Assembly: GCA_905215505.1 (NCBI GenBank)
Contig: CAJMPU010000015.1
Location: 1-64,000 of the forward strand
Length of the DNA stretch: 64,000 nt
Direction of reading: 5' to 3'
Source: an uncultured bacterium
Lineage (GTDB): Bacteria > Actinomycetota > Coriobacteriia > Coriobacteriales > Coriobacteriaceae
The position numbers and the translations under genes are program-made. Under the pieces are notes generated by a model. The model saw nothing but the letters and a program-made list of their open reading frames with translations, was not told where the DNA came from and made no database searches. Of this stretch, positions 60,321 to 64,000 are shown in pieces. Numbering within the stretch: position 1 is the stretch's first letter; the number at the start of each line of letters is the position of its first letter.

Positions 60321-61775
60321 TTAACTCAAGTCCTCGCCATTTGATGCAATGACCTTTTGGTACCAGCAGAAGCTGTCCTTTCGGTAGCGATCGAACGTGC
60401 CTTTGCCCATATCATCGGCATCAACATAAACAAAGCCATAGCGCTTCTTCATCTGCCCCGTCGAGGCAGACACCAAATCGATACAGCCCCACGGCGTGTA
60501 TCCCATCAGGTCAACACCGTCCTCGACAATTGCATCGCGCAGCGCAAGAATATGCCTTCGCAGGTAATCAATATGATACGCATCGTGGACTTTGCCGTCT
60601 TCCAGCGCATCGAGTCCGCCCACACCGTTCTCGGCGATAAAGAGCGGAAGATGGTAACGATCGTGGTAGCCGGCAAGCGTCACGCGCAAACCCAGCGCAT
60701 CGATCTGCCACTTCCAGGCAGTCTCTTTATCCTTGAGGTACGGATTGCGCAGCGTCGGGAACACGTTGCCCTCCGCCTTCTCGGCGATCACCTGATCATC
60801 GGCGCACACCAAGCGCGAGCAATAGTACGAGAACGAGATGAAGTCGACCGTATGCTCTGCCAGATACTCCGTATCGCCCGGCTCAAAGGGCACGTGAACA
60901 CCCTCTTTCTCGAGTGCACGCAGCTTCCAAGCAGGATAGGCGCCCGCAGCCATCACGTCTGTGTAGAAGTAGCGGCCGCGGTCCTCCTCATACGCAAGCC
61001 ATACGTCCTCGGGCGCACAACGGTACGGATAGGTCGCACCGGCAGCGACCATGCAACCCACCTTGTTTGCGGGATCGATCTTGTGCAGAATCTCGACAGC
61101 GCGAGCGCTCGCCATAAACATATGGTGCGAGAACGCCGCGGTCACGGCTGCACGGTCACGCTCATCCTCGAGCGTGACACCCGCGTTGAGATAGGACAGC
61201 GCCACGCTGTTGATCTCGTTGAACGTAAGCCAATAACGCACGAGGCCCTGGTACGCGCGTCCGACGGTCTCGACGTAGTGCGCATACCGCTCGATCATCT
61301 CTCGGCTTTGCCAGCCACCATAGCGCTCGACCAGAGCCAACGGATAGTCGTAGTGCGACAGCGTCACAAGCGGCTCGATTCCATGCTCGCGCAGCGCCTC
61401 GAATACCTGACGGTAAAACTCCAAGCCCTCGCCGTTGGGCTCGGTCTCCATCCCTGTGGGAAAAATACGGCTCCAGCAAATTGAAAGACGCAGGCACTTA
61501 AAGCCCATCTCGGCAAAGAGCTCGACATCCTCGTGCCAATGATGGAAGAAGTCGTTGCCCCAGCGGCATGGATACAGCCTGTCCGGATCGTCCACGGGCT
61601 TTTGCCTGCCAAACATTACATCCCAGCGGTCGGAACCCTGTGGGATCAGGTCGGAGTGCGACATGCCGCGGCCGCCCTCGTTCCAGCCCCCTTCGGCCTG
61701 GTTGGCGGCGAGGGCACCACCCCACAAAAAGCCCTCGGGCATACCGGCGGCAGACGTTCTGTCAAAGTAACTCAT
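60321..61775 (-). CDS. Glycoside hydrolase family 1, 6-phospho-beta-glucosidase
   Basis: 484 residues. Splits phosphorylated beta-glucosides such as cellobiose-6-phosphate in the cytoplasm. FLWGGALAANQAEGG at the start, acid/base Glu in LTFNEINS, nucleophile Glu in FIAENGVGG, and the terminal YGFVYVD...R.KDSFCWY are family hallmarks; the Lys/Tyr phosphate-binding residues near the C-terminus fit the 6-phospho group. The ATG at 61775 follows the IIC stop by one base; an earlier in-frame ATG overlaps IIC. Last gene of the operon. Confidence 0.93.
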   Translation of the reverse strand: MSYFDRTSAAGMPEGFLWGGALAANQAEGGWNEGGRGMSHSDLIPQGSDRWDVMFGRQKPVDDPDRLYPCRWGNDFFHHWHEDVELFAEMGFKCLRLSICWSRIFPTGMETEPNGEGLEFYRQVFEALREHGIEPLVTLSHYDYPLALVERYGGWQSREMIERYAHYVETVGRAYQGLVRYWLTFNEINSVALSYLNAGVTLEDERDRAAVTAAFSHHMFMASARAVEILHKIDPANKVGCMVAAGATYPYRCAPEDVWLAYEEDRGRYFYTDVMAAGAYPAWKLRALEKEGVHVPFEPGDTEYLAEHTVDFISFSYYCSRLVCADDQVIAEKAEGNVFPTLRNPYLKDKETAWKWQIDALGLRVTLAGYHDRYHLPLFIAENGVGGLDALEDGKVHDAYHIDYLRRHILALRDAIVEDGVDLMGYTPWGCIDLVSASTGQMKKRYGFVYVDADDMGKGTFDRYRKDSFCWYQKVIASNGEDLS

Positions 61776-61776
61776 G

Positions 61777-63126
61777 CTACTCAGCATCCTCGGCAGAAGC
61801 TACCGCGGCGTTCTCCTGCTCCTGAGCCAGGAGCTGGTTATCGTACACCTTAAAGAACGGGTACCAGACCACAGCCATGACCACGATCAAAACGATCGTA
61901 AACACCCAGATGCGCGGGTCGAGGCACTGGACAAAGCCCTGAACGAAGATGGGGAACGTGCCGCTCACCAAGATGTAGAAGTTAGAGACAAGACCCAGTG
62001 AGACCGCACCCCAATACAGCAGGGCCGAGATCATGCCGCCTAGCACAAACGGAATCATGAGGATCGGGTTGAAGATGATGGGCGCGCCGAAGATCGCGGG
62101 CTCGGAGATACGGAAGAAGCTCGGCACGATCGATGCCCTGCCAAATGCCTTGAGCTGCTGCGACTTTGCCCTAAACGCGCAGAGCGCCACAAAAGAGAAC
62201 GTATTACCCGTGCCGCCGATGAGGTTGATGGCCAACGACATGAGCACCGGGTGGAACTCAAGCGGCTGCCCGGCAGCATAGAGCGAGGCGTTGGCGGCAA
62301 AGGCGGCAAGCGAGACCGGGGCGGTGATGGGCATTACGATCATGTTGCCGTGGACGCCAAAGCACCAAAACAGCAGCGTCATGAAGCAGATAAGCAGTGC
62401 GCCGGGCACAGAGTCAACTGCGACGGAAAGCGGGGCAGCGAGCAGCTTCTCGATAACCGAGGGGATGGACAGCGCGGGATCGATCATCTGGATCAGCAGG
62501 TTGCCGCCAAAGAAGATGAGGATGTTGGCGAGCATAGGTACGATGGCGCCAAAGGTTTCGGACAAAAACGGCGGCACGCCATCGGGCATCTTGATGGTGA
62601 TGCCCTTGGTCTGGCAGAAGCGCGTGACCTCGACGGAGACCAAGGCAACGATGATGGCGGTAAACAGGCCCTGCGCACCCAGATAGGTGCAGGGGACCGC
62701 CTGGAGCACGGACTCGTCAGCAAGCTGGTAGTAGGACGACGGCGCCGCGGCGATCAGGAACATCACCAGCGAGGTCATGCCGGCGTTAAGCTTGGGCATC
62801 TTGTAGGTGCCCGCCAGGTTATAGGCGATTGCGAACGTCACGATCACCGACAGTATGCCCATCGTCATATTGAAGGGGATGAGCAGCGTGAGCTTATTGG
62901 CCGTCGCAAAATCGAGCCAAGGGCCAAAGACGGACCAGAACCCGCCCTGCGCCACCAGGTCGGCCGTGACCGGCGGGTTGGCGAGGATCATAAAGACGGC
63001 AGATACCAAGATGAAGCTGATCGCGCTCATAAAGCCCTTTTGCATGGAGGCAAAGTGGCGCTCGGTGCCGCAGAAATTGGCGATAGGGGTCAGTTTTTCC
63101 TGAAGCAGGGTCATGAACTTCTCCAT
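61777..63126 (-). CDS. PTS lactose/cellobiose-family IIC component
   Basis: 449 residues, eight to ten membrane helices. The N-terminal KLTPIANFCGTERHFASMQKGF and the central FWCFGVHGNMIVMPI match the CelB/ChbC permease family that moves and phosphorylates beta-glucosides. AGGAGGCAACC precedes the ATG. It lies between IIB and the glycosidase with almost no spacing, so one operon IIA-IIB-IIC-glycosidase. Confidence 0.94.
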   Translation of the reverse strand: MEKFMTLLQEKLTPIANFCGTERHFASMQKGFMSAISFILVSAVFMILANPPVTADLVAQGGFWSVFGPWLDFATANKLTLLIPFNMTMGILSVIVTFAIAYNLAGTYKMPKLNAGMTSLVMFLIAAAPSSYYQLADESVLQAVPCTYLGAQGLFTAIIVALVSVEVTRFCQTKGITIKMPDGVPPFLSETFGAIVPMLANILIFFGGNLLIQMIDPALSIPSVIEKLLAAPLSVAVDSVPGALLICFMTLLFWCFGVHGNMIVMPITAPVSLAAFAANASLYAAGQPLEFHPVLMSLAINLIGGTGNTFSFVALCAFRAKSQQLKAFGRASIVPSFFRISEPAIFGAPIIFNPILMIPFVLGGMISALLYWGAVSLGLVSNFYILVSGTFPIFVQGFVQCLDPRIWVFTIVLIVVMAVVWYPFFKVYDNQLLAQEQENAAVASAEDAE

Positions 63127-63135
63127 GGTTGCCTC

Positions 63136-63429
63136 CTAACCCAACAGCGACTGGGCGAGTGCCAGCACGTTGGCGGCGTTGCCCATGCCGTAGTCCTGTG
63201 CGGGGATGACCGCGGTCGGCTTACCGCTCCCCTGCTTGACGGTGTTGAGCTGGTAGGACACCTGCGGCCCCAAGAGCAGCACGTCATAATTGGCGCACGT
63301 CTCCTGATACTCGCCGATACCCACCGCATCGATATCGAGCTCGATGCCGTTTTGCTCCGCATATTTCTCGAGTTTCTTCATCAGAATGCTTGTAGACAGA
63401 CCAGCTGCGCAAACAAGAAGGATCTTCAT
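63136..63429 (-). CDS. PTS lactose/cellobiose-family IIB component
   Basis: 97 residues. Phospho-Cys8 in LLVCAAGLSTS and the downstream LLGPQVSYQL are diagnostic. It takes phosphate from IIA and gives it to the sugar at IIC. AAGGGAATCCC sets the ATG at 63429. Confidence 0.95.
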   Translation of the reverse strand: MKILLVCAAGLSTSILMKKLEKYAEQNGIELDIDAVGIGEYQETCANYDVLLLGPQVSYQLNTVKQGSGKPTAVIPAQDYGMGNAANVLALAQSLLG

Positions 63430-63475
63430 AAGGGATTCCCTTCGCATTGATTGGTTGGATAGTCACCGCACGCCG

Positions 63476-63802
63476 CTAGGCGTTCTTGGTTGCAGTGCAC
63501 TCATACAGGCAGATCAGCTCCTGCACGAGCTCCTGAGCAAGCATGGAGCACATGAGGTGGTCCTGAGCATGGACCAGCAACACATCCACCGACAGATGCT
63601 CGCCCGCTGCCTCAGTCGAAAGCAGCTGCGTTTGGATGTGGTGAGCCTTGATTCCCGCATCCTTTGACTGCTTCATGAGTTTGGCGGCGGCGTCAAAATC
63701 CCCCGCTTTTGCCTTTTCAAGGGCTTCGAAGGCAAGGCTGCGTGCCTCTCCCGCTGCAGCGACCAGCTGAAACGAAACCATCTCGGTTCCCTGATCGTCC
63801 AT
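63476..63802 (-). CDS. PTS lactose/cellobiose-family IIA component
   Basis: 108 residues, all-helical trimeric family. The phospho-His is His78 in LLVHAQDHLM; the N-terminal VAAAGEARSLAFEAL is typical. GGAGACC precedes the ATG. First gene of the operon. The ~120 bp upstream contain TTGTCG and TGTAAT words that could be a promoter but spacing is poor. Confidence 0.95.
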   Translation of the reverse strand: MDDQGTEMVSFQLVAAAGEARSLAFEALEKAKAGDFDAAAKLMKQSKDAGIKAHHIQTQLLSTEAAGEHLSVDVLLVHAQDHLMCSMLAQELVQELICLYECTATKNA

Positions 63803-63921
63803 AACGGTCTCCTCTCCCGTGATGTTTGGTTTGTACTTGAATATTCGAAACGCCTATCTCCCGCCCGCAATCCTCGAGGTTTATTACAGGTAGACAGACA
63901 GGGTTATCGACAAAAGAAGTC

Positions 63922-64000
63922 TTAAGCCGTATGCGCTTGCACAAGCGCCATCAGCTCATGCCAGGACCGGCGCTCGCGTAGGCGCTCGACCCCCTGGCGG
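63922..64000 (-). CDS. C-terminal end of a gene cut by the window edge
   Basis: A minus-strand frame enters from the right edge and ends at TAA (63922-63924) after about 25 codons with a natural amino acid mix (ending ELMALVQAHTA). Its position upstream of the PTS operon suggests a regulator, but too little is visible to name it. Confidence 0.45.
   Translation of the reverse strand, partial: RQGVERLRERRSWHELMALVQAHTA

Overview
This 64-kb window reads as chromosomal DNA of a gut anaerobe of the class Coriobacteriia, most likely Collinsella. That assignment is an inference from GC-rich coding DNA, rubrerythrin, phosphotransferase (PTS) sugar uptake, lactate-dehydrogenase-type fermentation and Amadori-compound catabolism, together with protein style; no 16S rRNA gene is present. 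About 50 protein genes and two tRNA genes are supported, and most genes lie on the minus strand.

Layout. 0-5.1 kb: glmM, a DUF4012 envelope protein and an EamA transporter. 5.3-9.4 kb: tRNA-Val followed by a loose accessory block (DUF5710 zinc-knuckle protein, a decayed gene, an unknown protein, an AlbA_2/ATPase-type regulator with duplicated upstream operators). 9.4-17 kb: M16C peptidase, 5-formyl-THF cyclo-ligase, an AbiEi-like/nuclease gene bracketed by unusual repeat arrays, metA and a lactate/hydroxyacid dehydrogenase. 17-31.5 kb: an apparent Amadori-product island with three FrlB-type sugar-phosphate deglycases (SIS fold), a mannose-family PTS (fused EIIAB, EIIC, EIID), three GntR/UTRA regulators, a HAD phosphatase and an EamA transporter; recQ and a YitT protein are interspersed. 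31.8-47.3 kb: housekeeping and repair (GNAT, threonine aldolase, PAP2, mfd, nth, ABC exporter, rmuC, rubrerythrin, a MutY-like glycosylase with an Rrf2 regulator, tRNA-Asp, a phosphodiesterase). 47.4-58.5 kb: two paralogous LytS/LytR-type two-component systems, one coupled to a family 2 glycosyltransferase and one next to an amidohydrolase/APC permease pair; a UMF1 transporter and a zinc phospholipase-like protein lie between them. 58.8-64 kb: a membrane-anchored C39-like protein and a cellobiose-type PTS/6-phospho-beta-glucosidase operon, with a truncated gene at the right edge.

How it works together. The island suggests import and phosphorylation of glycated amino compounds by the PTS, then deglycation to an amino acid and a hexose phosphate, each branch governed by its own GntR repressor with recognisable duplicated operator words (TTCTATGTTGTYCTAT, ATACARGTTASATACA, TATAACGTCTT). 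The right-hand operon does the analogous job for beta-glucosides.

The most unusual content is non-coding. There are several families of palindromic intergenic elements: hairpin arrays with one inverted unit followed by degenerate direct units, a 124-bp MITE-like pair, a perfect 38-bp inverted repeat, a stop-codon-proximal hairpin element in three places, and a GGGGACAG/CTGTCCC REP-like family.
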